Of a DNA stretch of 64,000 bases, positions 38,418-50,109 are shown in pieces. Under the pieces are notes generated by a model that saw nothing but the letters and a program-made list of their open reading frames with translations, did no database searches and was not told the origin of the DNA. The stretch's first letter is position 1. Each line of letters begins with the position of its first letter. This DNA comes from Auanema rhodensis (Eukaryota; Nematoda; Chromadorea; Rhabditida; Rhabditidae). Location of the stretch: NCBI GenBank assembly GCA_964057225.1, contig OZ059899.1:11656001-11720000 (forward strand), in the 5' to 3' direction. A program made the position numbers and the translations under genes.

Positions 38418-41322
38418 CTCTCTTTCTCTCTCTATCTCTCTCTATCTCTATATCTCTCCTTCTGTTCTGTTTTGCATCTGCTGCCGATAGCTCCAGGCTC
38501 ACCGTCCAATCTTTTCATTTCTTCCTTATATCACCGTTTGCCTTTTTTAGAATATTCCGTGGTTACAGGCCTCTGATCCACGATTTCAAAGAAATCAAAA
38601 TGATTTCTTTCATCTTGATACACCTTCAGTTGGAACAATCAATAAAATAGTTTTAGGTCATGAACAAAAAGGATATGGTATATATACATATAATTAATAT
38701 AATTAATGAAAATATTATATTAAAGGAGCTGGAATATTCATTGGATATGTGATTGTTACTGAAAACTTATTAGAAGGACGTCAATTCTTCTTTTCTGTGA
38801 ATAAATGGTTTGATAGTGGACAGGTACATTCCCTACAAACAATGCTGTTTGCATTAAAAACTTGAATATAGGTTGATGGAAAGATTGAAAGACCCATACC
38901 TGTAGCAGCTTTTTACTATGTGAATAGTATACCAGATGAAAGTGTTGTTTCACGTATGTCTAAAAAGACATATGACATCATTAGTTAGTTAAAATGATTT
39001 CAGAAGGGAGATGGGAGTTTGTACTTCATAATGGTAATAAGAGTGGTCAAGGTGGAACAACATCTGATATCTTAATCTATGGATATGGTATGGAAGGAAG
39101 CTCAGTTACAAGAGTTGAAAATGATATAACATTGCAAAATATTCCATCAACAACACTTGTTCAAGTAATTATATTAACTATAGGTTTCTATTAAAATAAT
39201 TAATATTTCAGGTTGATTTTGGAGCAATTGGAGATTTGATTAAAGTTCGATTTGAGATAATTCCCGTCGGAGAACAACCAAATTATTTCTTAGAATATGT
39301 TGAATTACGTGATTTAGATACAGAGGAAAGATTAGTTGTTCGGTAAACTTTATGAGAAAATATAATATTATATATAAACGTTTAGAGTAGGAAAATGGCT
39401 GGAAGTTACAAGCGAAAAGAAAAATCCTCAAGCTTTTCGTGAAATTGGAGTTTATAGAGCTGGAGTCGAAGGCTTACATGGTATTTCACAAATATTTTTT
39501 TAAAAATTATCATATTTTTTCTATTTTTAGTTATAAATTATGAAGGAAGAGTTCATGTTGGTGATATGAATTTGCTGGAAAATAATGATCTCTCTGGCCA
39601 GTTAATAGGAACTTTCGATAGCGCAGTATTTCCATTAACTTATAACGAAAATAAAAAAGTAATAGAATATTTAACTTAAATTTTAAAAATATACATAATG
39701 ATTAAGGAATATGTGTTTAAAGTGGAATGTGTGGATTTAGGTCGTGTTTCAAAATTAAAAATAATAGGAAATTTTTCTAAAGAAGGTTAGTTATTGTTAA
39801 GAAATTTTATAAATATGTATATGCTATAGTTTGTATAATTTATATATTTGTAGGAGAAGCTATCATGGAAGGTTTATCAGTTTTACAAGATATATGGGAT
39901 TGCTATGCTCCTGGAATATCAGTAGCTGATCAGGTTAGATCAGTAAGCATGCGAAGATTACGGTATTGAAGCTTTTCAGGTTCTTGCTACTCATGCTTAT
40001 GTTCGAGAATCATCTCATTGTCCATATCGTTATGTACTTAGTCAAGGAAAAGTTGTTGAATTAGATGATACAAAGCCATATTTCAAAACATTAGATTTGA
40101 CAGGTTCAGCATTATTTGCAACTTTAAAACATTATTTTTACAACTTTTAGCAATGGAAGGCTTATCAACAATGTACAAAAAGGATCGTGTACCAGCTGGT
40201 GTTGGATTATGGACCTTAGATGTATCAGTTGAGGTTTAAATATAGCAATTTGTATTTTAAAAAATAAATTTTTCTAGGGAAAAGTTAATAAAACACCAGA
40301 TATATGGTTAGTATCAGGTCATAAAGCTCATTTAATGAAACTGGTTAAAGAAGGTCCAAATGAGTTAACTTTACAAGTTAGTTATATGATATAATTAATT
40401 TATATTTTTATATATTAATTAAGGTTAAATCAAAAGATTTAAAAATTGTTGATAAAGTTCGAATATTTGCTGGTCAATTAGAATCTGATCAAGAACTTGC
40501 AATTCGAAAGGTGAGCCTTCCCTGTTTACGGTATCTGCAATCCCTCTTCCTCTCCCACTCTTCCACGTTCTTCCACTAATTTATATAAATTTTAATATTA
40601 TAGCTTCGTTTATCAAATAGTTTAACTGGACAAGTTGTTCGTTTCCCAAATATTGATACTGAATTCGGATCAAATGATATTTATGAATTCTCAACAGTTT
40701 ATCCAGATGTTTCACCTAAGCCAAGTAATATTTATATTTTATTTTTATATTAATTATACTAATTATACTAATTATATTACATATATTAATTAAAATTATA
40801 GATATTACATTTGAAATAGTTGTTAATACAACAAAATCTACTGGAAGTTTTCTTCCCGTCTTTAATTTATACGGCGAAACTTCGAATTCTGGTGTTCGTC
40901 AATGGGATCCAAAACGAAACATGGAAACTGGGGTATATACCGTTAGCTAACTATATATATATACATATATAGTTATCTACTTTTATGAAAAATAATAATT
41001 TTCAGTTGGAAACATTCGAAATAGATGCTGTTAATCTGGGTGAACTGACAGAATTAGAAATTATAATTTTAGGAGACAAAGTATAAATAATTCTCTTAAC
41101 TATATCATATAATTAAAACATTTTCTAGAAATCACAATGGTATTTCAAGGAAATTTTAATAAAAAATGCGGAAACAATGAAAACATACAGAACGAGTGAA
41201 GGGTAAATACTTTTTAGATCATCCCACCTAAAGCTCTAACATCATTTCATCCTATTTTCAGAACAATTTCCAAAGAAGGTGAAGGAAAACGTTTTCAATT
41301 ACATCAGGTGCTTTCTAATTAA
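30628..41322 (+). CDS. Doublecortin-IQ-PLAT multidomain protein
   Basis: Predicted microtubule-associated, membrane-proximal scaffold; 36 coding exons give 1356 residues. Exon 1 is 30628-30681, exon 2 32378-32527, exon 3 33171-33248, exon 4 33320-33402, exon 5 34696-34822. Later exons start at 35331, 35472, 35640, 35878, 36053, 36318, 36604, 36908, 37032, 37250, 37403, 37707, 37810, 38551 and onward to a last exon 41262-41322. Two doublecortin domains are visible (FFYKEGDEYFSGIRVPVS near 60; KQIFFVLNGKMDIYRTLL near 190). A basic then acidic low-complexity linker (about 250-640) follows, then an IQ motif (AIQAAFRGYNTRKLLK near 645). Tandem PLAT beta-sandwich repeats (about 705-1340) complete it, with VTRVENDI, LEYVELRD, WLEV and GFDVG-like loops. 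PLAT tandems recall LOXHD1, doublecortin pairs RP1/DCDC2. The 37403 acceptor is uncertain. Poly(A) signal at 41378-41383. Confidence 0.85.
31012..31073. repeat. CT microsatellite in first intron of the doublecortin-PLAT gene
   Basis: CT/CTTT repeats within the 1.7-kb first intron (30682-32377). The same intron also has TATG and TACA runs near 30860 and 30970. Confidence 0.9.
33865..34068 (+). CDS. Probable alternative first exon of the doublecortin-PLAT gene
   Basis: An open frame (ATG at 33646, more likely start 33865) runs to a donor at 34069 (AG|gtaaat) in phase 2. That is the same phase as exon 4 (33402), so both can join exon 5 at 34696. It contains an Asn run (about seven) and a basic end (YPYSKRLQRIYALAIPKYTH). 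Use of this exon would remove the first doublecortin domain. Support is frame, donor and phase; no homology was recognised. Confidence 0.5.
   Translation: MLLPPISQACSSIHTYSKSNFIETTSIHNNNNNNNETSYSLSYKPIYPYSKRLQRIYALAIPKYTHR
34131..34178. repeat. CT microsatellite followed by TTG repeat
   Basis: (CT)n directly downstream of the alternative exon, with a (TTG)n run at about 34206-34236. Confidence 0.9.
37932..38550. other. 619-nt intron with readable frame and simple repeats
   Basis: Interrupts the first PLAT domain. The upstream frame stays open past the donor for 23 codons (ending at 38000), with GC-richer sequence. A GAT/GAC run (38070-38103) and a CT tract (38384-38414) follow. Confidence 0.6.
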
Positions 41323-41713
41323 AACAGGTTGTATTATATAAACTATATGTCTTTTGATTATGTTGTCATATTAAACAAATAAAATTATATCATATATTTT
41401 ATTCTGATATCAATGAACGAAGATACAAGAAAATCTATTTTATTATCTTATTATTTCAATCAATAAAAATCTAAATACATAATTAAGTAATTTGTTTATT
41501 TACAAATTCTTAATTAACTTCGAATATTCTTTTTTTCTTTTTTTTTTGTTTAAAGTTCATTGAACTATTTTGAGAAATTGAAATGAAACTAGGTTGTTTG
41601 TTTTTTGATTAAAGTAAGAATATTAAAAAGGAAAAACAAAAATAAAACATTTGGTAAACCGTATTGATGATGATGACGATGTTACATCTCTTCTTAGTAT
41701 CATAGAAATTTCT
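41323..41713. other. Convergent 3' spacer
   Basis: Between two stops facing each other. It contains the AATAAA at 41378-41383 for the plus-strand gene. Nothing else was seen. Confidence 0.7.
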
Positions 41714-42957
41714 TTATAGAACTCCTGAATAAAGGACAGATGTTTTTCGTATTCCAGCAATTGTTTTCTGAAAATTATAAAATATTAATTATATATTTAT
41801 ATTATAAACATACTTTTATATTATTATTATTATTATTAGTGATGTTATCATCCTTTTTTCGTTTATTTAACTTGAAACGAGATGTAAAATCGCGTTTTCG
41901 AGTTGTTGATAGACAAGCTGCTTCTGCCCAAAGTCGAAATTCAGAAGCTCGTCCACATATGAACATAAGCTCTTGTCCAGTTCGAGATATCATTCGAATA
42001 TCATGGCCACGAACATGAAAACTCTTAATTATATATTTTATTAATTATATTATATAATTAATTATAATTAACCTTAAATTGTTGAATTGTACCATATATC
42101 AATGGACGTTGTTTAATTTCATCTACAACAACCATACTTGAATCCTGAAAATTGTTTATAAAAGATTTTAAAAATAAAAATAAATATACCCTTGTCATTA
42201 TTCGAACTTCTCGTTTTTTTGAAATATCAGTTTTGCGAGGTGATGTGACAAGTTGAGCAAAAAGTCCGGTAGCTAAAGATAAAACATATTAAATCAAAAT
42301 TTATAATAAGCTTAAAGCTCTAAGTTTTAAGCTGTAGAGCTGCATGCTCAAAGATCTGATGATTTACCTCTGGGACGTACACGACTTTCTATCCAAGTAT
42401 TAAATTGATTTAATTGAATAAATGATGAAAAACGAACAGACATTAATCCAGTAGTAAATGAAAAATGAACAATAGGTTTACCAGGTTCTATAATATTTAT
42501 ATTAATTTATATGATATTTAAATATATTTAATATTATTTTACCATATGATATATCCATTAAATTATTTGAATTATGTATTTGATGTTCTCGATGATAATG
42601 TTTGATAAGAAACCAATATGTTGTGTCTATGAGAGATGGACAAACCATCAAATCTCGTATGAAACACTTAAATTTTTAATTTTTTTTACTTCATTTCAAA
42701 AAAAAAAAAGAAAAATCATTACCTTTCGTTCAGATTTCCAAAGAACAGATACTTTATAGGATGAACCACAAGATATTGATTTCATCTTCAAATAAATATA
42801 AAAATAAATAAACAAATAAACAAACAATTACTCTTTTCGGGTTTTTTCCAGCAGCTACACAGAATCGTTTAGCATCTCTGTGATCAAAACCCTCTTTGCT
42901 ATCACTATGCGTCCTTTTTCGTCGAACAACACTCATAACGCTTGATAAAAATTTCAT
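41714..42957 (-). CDS. Unrecognised 283-residue basic protein, possibly PH-like
   Basis: Exons in order of translation: 42957-42832, 42785-42723, 42666-42543, 42487-42368, 42272-42190, 42144-42073, 42023-41814, 41767-41714; all junctions keep frame. The N-terminus is basic (SVVRRKRTHSDSKEGFDHRD). A segment resembling the C-terminal half of a PH domain follows: GTIQQFKSFHVRGHDIRM, then ELMFICGRASEFRLWAEAAC, with the Trp of the final helix. The C-terminus is Lys/Arg-rich with an Asn run encoded by AAT repeats. No signal peptide or membrane span. A tttcag acceptor sits four bases before the ATG, which fits a trans-spliced start but could equally be a cis acceptor. The family is not identified; PH-like is inference. 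Confidence 0.65.
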
Positions 42958-44075
42958 TTTCTGAAATAAATAAGATATGAATAAAAATAAAAAGAATAAA
43001 ACTAATTATATAAATAATAATAATAGATAAATAAATATTTTTAATAATAAATTAAATATAAAAATCCCGCTCGTAATTTTTTTTTTTTTTTTGAAATTTG
43101 AACTGTTGATCCCATGGCATGATATATGGAATGGTCTATGATATCCCGCCCACTTGTTTTTTCAAGTTAATTTTAAAAAAAAGAATTATCATTGTATATA
43201 ATATAATAATATAAATATAATATTTTAAGAAAAAAAGGTATTTTTATAAAATTTTAAACCTTTTTGGTTTCGTTTTTGGGATTTTATATCAAAGAAATTG
43301 CTCTAATTTGAATTTCTTGAAGAAGAATTAATAGAAGAAAATGGAGTTATTTCTCTCTTTTTTTTAAAAATAATTATATTTTTGAAAAATATAATAATAT
43401 TATTGATTTTAAGACTAAAAACAGCATTTTCTCTTAGTTTTGAACTTTTTTTGAAAAAAAAAGATCATTTTTCTGATTTAATAATAGAACTTTGTTTGAT
43501 CTCATCGGTTGATGGATAGACTGTTAATTCAATAAATATATGAGGATTTTCTGAATAAAAATCCTCTTAAATTAAAAATTAATAAAATATATTTTTTATT
43601 TTAAAATATATAATTTATATGGATAAGATAAAGCATAGTTATTTCATTTTTCTTAAAGCCACGCAAGGATGACTGACCGGTTTTAATGGTCTCAACCTCT
43701 CTTCTGATCTTTCCTTGTTTGGTTCTGGAGAAGAAGGAGAAGACGCAAGGGGTAACGTCCCATATACGCTTTCAGTCGACTGAAACCCCCCCCCCCACCC
43801 CCTCTTTCTCAACATGATTGAACCTAAAAAGGAAAAGGGAGGTGCGCAAAAACATTTTATAGAGAGTTAGTGGGCTGTTGAAGTTGAAAGTGAGAGAGAG
43901 AGAGAGAGAGAGAGTGGAATGAAGAGACTGAAATATTAGAAAGTTAATGAATAAAGTTATTTATGTGTTGGTATAAGCTTATCTTTACTTCCTTATTTCT
44001 TTTTTTTTCTTTGAAAATTGTTTGTTACGATGTAACAAAGACCTTCATACAACTATATTAAGTTCTGTTTTTTGG

Positions 44076-44314
<239 letters not shown>

Positions 44315-45298
44315 GGTATATTTTCCCTCAAGTCCAATTTTCTTCCTGTTTAATATAACTCAAAAAAGAAATGTTACTTACTTATAATGTTGCTTACTCA
44401 TCGTTTTGATGTTTTTTTGATTCTTTCTTCTTTATCTCTTCTTACGTAACTTCTTTTCTTTGCACATTTTCTTCGCTTTTTATCTAATTCTACTACGAAT
44501 TATTATTAAGTTTATTTAGAAGAAAAATCTACGTAACAAAATATACAAAAAGATGAACGAAAGACCAAATAGAGTCAAAAAATCGGACGAACAACTGCTC
44601 AACAAGATGTAAAGACGATACCGTTGATCAGACCTCACAGTGTCGACGTAGTCTTGAGACGGCACTCCTCATTCGTTTAATTCTCTTCAACGTCCTACGT
44701 TTTCTTCACCTTTTCTCTTTCTCTCTCAATCTACTCAGCCTATCTCTCTTTCTCTCTCAATATCTCTTGACGATCGGCAATGCCTCTCTTTTCATCTAGT
44801 TCTCCCTCTGTGTTGCTTCTTTCTCTTCTAGGCTGTGTGTGCCTCAAAAAACTAGTCCTGTATGTTTGACAATCAGCGCAAATCGATTAATTTCTGCTTC
44901 TGGGCTTAACTACTAACTTGGTCTATCGTTATGAGCGAACGTCGTTCTTACCTTGTCAAGAATCACCATTTGAATTCAATATGATCACAGATCACATTGA
45001 GACGACATGCTGTGATACCAGCTATCGTCCTTAAAGCTCATAATCATTTCAGCTTCTGGATTCCAAAGTTACGAATGCTGTGCCGTAACAATCTCACTGT
45101 ATGCTTATTTCTGTTTTTCGAAAATCATGAAAAATCTTCCTTTTTCATAAAATTTCTTATTTTTACACTGGAAACTTGCATACCAATCGATTATTTTCTT
45201 TTGAACAATCAGTCTATTTGATCGAATCGTCTTCTACCGTCCACAGAGACGATTTCTGTTATCTTCGACCCATGTTCATTACCCCCCCCCTTTCTGTC

Positions 45299-45304
45299 TC
45301 TCTC

Positions 45305-45345
<41 letters not shown>
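45299..45345. repeat. CT microsatellite
   Basis: (CT)n with two TGTC interruptions, directly after a run of about ten C at 45283. Confidence 0.9.
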
Positions 45346-45347
<2 letters not shown>

Positions 45348-46129
45348 ATGTTTCTTGGAATATCCATTTATATCTCTTTCTTCTTTTCTCACCTCTTCTC
45401 TTTTCTAGTTATGTCTTGTTTCTTTTTTGGATAGTGAAGATAGCCCACGCAAAACCAGATGACCACTAGCTCCAAATCATCATCTCAGTCATCTCCTATC
45501 TGGTTTACGTGCCAACACGATCTCCTATTGATTCATTCATGTACTTGTTGATTCTTCTCACCTCACTATTCCGTAATCCTTCGCAGTTCTGCCTATCGTC
45601 GCTCAACCCCCCCCCCCCCCACCTCGATCCTCTGTCTCGTCGTCGTCCGAGGCTCCTCACCAAATCAGTAATCGTCATCATTATCGCTGTTTCTACGTCA
45701 TCAAACTTTCAATCTCTCTCCCTTTTCTCTTTAAATAAGGATCAATCCAATCTCTTTCTAGTTATGAGTGTATACGTCAATGCATAACCCAATGTTTAAA
45801 ACTCATTTTCCAAAAAAAAACTTTTTTGAATTCATTCAATTGGCTGAATAAATTGTTTTTTCTGTAATTCTTTTTAATTAAATAACTTCTTTACATGACT
45901 ATTCTCTTTTTCTACTACTTGTGACTCATCTAATTTCAATTTACGTTCTTTTTTGCAAGACCTCCTAAGGGTTCTTAAAACTATCGCTTTTCTCGTTTGT
46001 CCTTGATTTTTGGACTAAAATTTTAAAGATTTCACGTGATAATATGTTTTTTTCAATGTTAAGCTTATAAACTCATTCTAATATCAAGTTTCAACTTTAC
46101 AAACTTATTTTCATTTGAAGGGTTTATCA

Positions 46130-49100
46130 ATGTTTGGTGTAGGGCGATCAGATCCACGTATACAGGTTACTTTACAATATGGTAATAATCGTGAAAATAT
46201 AGTTTTGATACGTTCAGATGAACCTGAGGTAAGATTTTTTGAAATATTTTCTGAAATAAATGGTTGAAAATCTAAATTTTAGGTGTTTGAATCGTTATAT
46301 AACCGAGCTAGATCATTGGTTAACCGATATGGTAATCAAAGTTGTGCTGATCTCATAAACATTCATCTTTTTCGTCATAATTATAATTCTCCTATCATGT
46401 TGCAACATATAGCTTCTGTATCACAATTGGTATAATTAATATATTTATAATAATTTATTTATTTATTTATTTATAGGATAATGGATGTGTTATTGAAATA
46501 ATAGTTGCCGATAAGAATGAAGGTCCAACTAAACCACATGTTGTTGAGGTTTTAATGAGAAAAAAATAAGTTTCATCAAGTTTTAATAAAACATTCTTAA
46601 GGGTAATACATACCTCGTTCCAACATTCTGTGATTATTGTGGAGAAATGTTAGCTGGAGTAATTAAACAAGGAGTTCGTTGTTTACATTGTCGGTATGTT
46701 TTATTCATTTTTCTTTATTTTTTTAATAAAATTTAGATTTTTAGATGTAATTTTCATAAAAGATGTTATAATGCTCCAAGAAATAACTGTATATCAACTA
46801 CACCTATCCATTCTACTTCACAAACATCACTTGAAACAGCAAGTAAGCTTCTTTCCTTTCAGTGATTTTCATATAAATTTTTTCAAAATTTCAGCTACAT
46901 CGTCATCAGGTGGTTTACCTCATACATTAGCTGAGCATAATTATAAAAACTTTACTCTTTGTAAAATTTGTAATAATTTACTTGTTGGTATAGTAAAGCA
47001 GGGATTAAAATGTAGAGATTGTGGTGTATGTTATACATATTTTTATAAAATTTTAGTTAAAATAATTATAATTTAAGGTTAATGTTCATAAAAAATGCGC
47101 CAAGGATTTACAAAATAACTGCACATTATCTGATAATTCAATATCAAGAATGAGTATAGCTGAAGTTCCTGGACCTTCGCCAAAGGCAGATGTAATTTTC
47201 TTTTCTTTTTTTTCATAAATTTCGTCTTATTTTTCATTTATTTATTCATTTTTTTCTAGTCAATCGAACAACCAATGGAAGAAGATACAGAAGGAAATGA
47301 TAACATTCCTCTTTTCCGTTTACCAGGTTAGTTTTGGTTATTGCTCTTCATCAATAAGCATCTGAATTCAATATAGGACAAGCATCTTCTCGTGCTACTA
47401 GTCAACCTAAAGTTGAAGGATGGATGATCCATTTTGAACTTTCTGATCCTGAACGTCGTTTAAAGCATTATTGGATATTATCTGATAATTCTATTAATAT
47501 GTATCATGAATATAACGAAGGTTTTATTCATTATTTTGTGTTTAAAGTTCTCAAATTAATTATATTTAGGTGTTGGGGTAAATCCAAATCGACGTTATAA
47601 AATCATTCCTCTTCACGAAATATTAGCCATAACCGAGCATACCGGTCCAGCAATCTTGTCCAAGTATTCTTATAAACTATTCTTATTTTTTTTAAATATT
47701 TTTCATTTAGATTTCCTCCTCATTCATTTGAAATTCGTACAACCTCTAATATTGTGTATTGTATAGGTGAAAATTTATATGCTTATTCTGGAGGAGGACC
47801 TCCCAAGAAAATTCCTCGAAACCTGAGCATACGGCCTCCAAGCAATACTCAGTTGTGGTTCCAAGTCCGATAGCTCTACAAACAAACATATTATCTCAAA
47901 TATTTTATTTTTAGGCTTTGAAAGAAGCATTACAACCTCCAGTTTCATATAATGATCCTCCTAATATGGAGCCAGCATTAGATTTTTCTGCTCTATATCA
48001 GGTAATACTTGTTAGAATATCATCAGTTTTAAGCATTTCTTCATTAGGTATTGAGTGAACGGCCATTAGGATCTGGTCAGTTTGGGACCGTTTACAGTGC
48101 GATTCATCGTAATTCAGGTCAGGAAGTAGCAGTGAAGGTAAGATTCTATTATTTTCTATTTCTAACTACTTAAACTATAATTCAGGTAATATCTAAAGAA
48201 CGTTTTGCTAAAAAAAGCTCCGGTGTTGAATCAATGAGAGCTGAGGTATATAATTATTTAATTTATATAATTTTAAAATAATAATTATACATATTTAAGG
48301 TAGCTATCTTACAACGTACTTGTCATGCTGGAATAGTTCGTCTTGAATTCATGTGTGAAACAAAAGATAAAATTTTTGTAGTAATGGAAAAGCTTAGTGG
48401 AGATATGCTTGAAATGATTTTAAGTCAAGTAAGTATATTCAATATATATAAATATATAATTATAAATAATATTTAGGCTGCTGGTCGTTTGAATGAACGA
48501 ATTACAAAGTTTTTACTTGTTCAAATCTTATCAGCTTTGAAATATTTGCATGATCAAGGAATTGCACACTGTGATTTGAAACCAGAAAATGTACTTTTAT
48601 CAGAAATAAATACAAACTTTCCACAAACAAAAATTTGTGATTTTGGATATGCTAGGTTAGAAATTAAAATTATTATATATATATATGATATTAAAAATAT
48701 TTTAGATTTATTCCTGAAGCTCAATTTCGTAAAACAATTGTTGGAACACCAGCCTATTTACCACCTGAAGTCCTGCAAAAACGAGGTACAAATATGATCT
48801 TTGGATTAATAATCATATAATAATCTTCTTTTTTTTCTTTTAAAGGTTATAATAAATCATTAGATATGTGGTCAGTAGGAGTTATTATTTATGTCACATT
48901 ATCAGGAACATTCCCATTTAATGAAGGAGATGAAGTGAGTTTGTTTTTGTTTATTTCAAATTTTAAAAAATAATTTTCACAGATTGCTGCTCAAATTCAA
49001 AACGCTGATTTTATGTTTCCTTCTGATCCATGGAACGATATTTCACCTCTTGCTATAGATTTAATTCAAAAATTGTTAAGAGTTGAGGTAGATAGTTATC

Positions 49101-49439
49101 ATATCAGAACATTAAAAACAAGAAGAATTGCTTTCTTCATGATAATTATGAATGAAATACATTTTCCATTAAAGTCTATTTGTCGAAAAATGCTCAGTTT
49201 TTCCAATTTTTCAGCTTGATCTACGTTTACCAATTGAGCAATGTTTGGCACACTCTTGGCTTAAAGGTGGTCAGCTCTATATGGATTTAAGAAACTTAGA
49301 ATCTCGGTTGAACTGTACAAGGTATATTACTTAGCTTATTGATTCAAAGACTTTTATAAACTTTTGCAGATACTTGACATCTTCAGCTGATGATGAGATT
49401 TATGCTGATTTTCTTTCTAAACAAGGCCAAATTTCTTAG
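46130..49439 (+). CDS. dkf-1: Protein kinase D (DKF-1-like), diacylglycerol-responsive Ser/Thr kinase
   Basis: 735 residues in 21 exons (first 46130-46228, last 49370-49439). Domain order is that of PKD: N-terminal ubiquitin-like region (1-100); C1a near 103-150 and C1b near 176-225, both with complete HC3HC3-type zinc ligands (CDYCGEM, HKRCYN; CKICNN, HKKCAKD); a PH domain (about 277-405, [19 protein letters not shown]); then the kinase (about 434-690). Kinase landmarks are the glycine loop [33 protein letters not shown] and [11 protein letters not shown]. The activation loop reads [13 protein letters not shown], where vertebrate PKDs have two serines; a single Thr resembles C. elegans DKF-1 rather than DKF-2. 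C1 domains recruit it to diacylglycerol membranes. Poly(A) signal AATAAA at 49554-49559. Confidence 0.93.
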
Positions 49440-50109
49440 CCTTTGGTTTCAGGGATATCTCGGTTTAATATTTTTCGCCAAGGCTACATTCTCAACGCTT
49501 TAAGTTATTTGCATTTTAATTATTCTTCTTAAAACTAAATGAAGTTCTTAAAGAATAAAAAATACACTTTAATATTATATATATGTATATAACTTAAGTT
49601 GTGTGAGTCTTTTATCAGAGATAGCTTTTTATTTGCCCTATATAAGCAGGTTATTACTTTCTCATTTTATATGTCATGTATATTATGTGATAAATAAATA
49701 TTGATATGTACTTATTTCTCCTCAAAGAAAGTTTTAGTCTTAATTTTAAATTTGGGTTTCATGAACGACCAGTTCAAACTGAAAATGTCACTTAAAAATT
49801 TTAACGTTTATTTGGTTCCTTAACAAGCATGAATGCCGGTTGGTTTTTTAATTTTCATTATCTTGACTCATGTAGTAATAAAATTTTCCATCGTTTCATT
49901 TAAATAGTCCAATTTTATGCTTTCCGTATGAAGAATTAGTTTGATTCCCCCCTCATCAAATTTTAATCAAGTTTTCTGTACGTAATTATGCGTCTGCCCT
50001 TAGCGCGAATAATATATTTTTAAATAATTATTGGAAAAGCCAATGATTTAAGTTGACTAAATGGAATACTAACATCTTCTAAATTTTATGATAATTTGTA
50101 TAATTTATA
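49440..50109. other. Spacer between kinase and Spindly-like gene
   Basis: Same-strand neighbours 670 bases apart, which is long for a nematode operon. Contains the kinase poly(A) signal. Nothing else was recognised. Confidence 0.6.
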
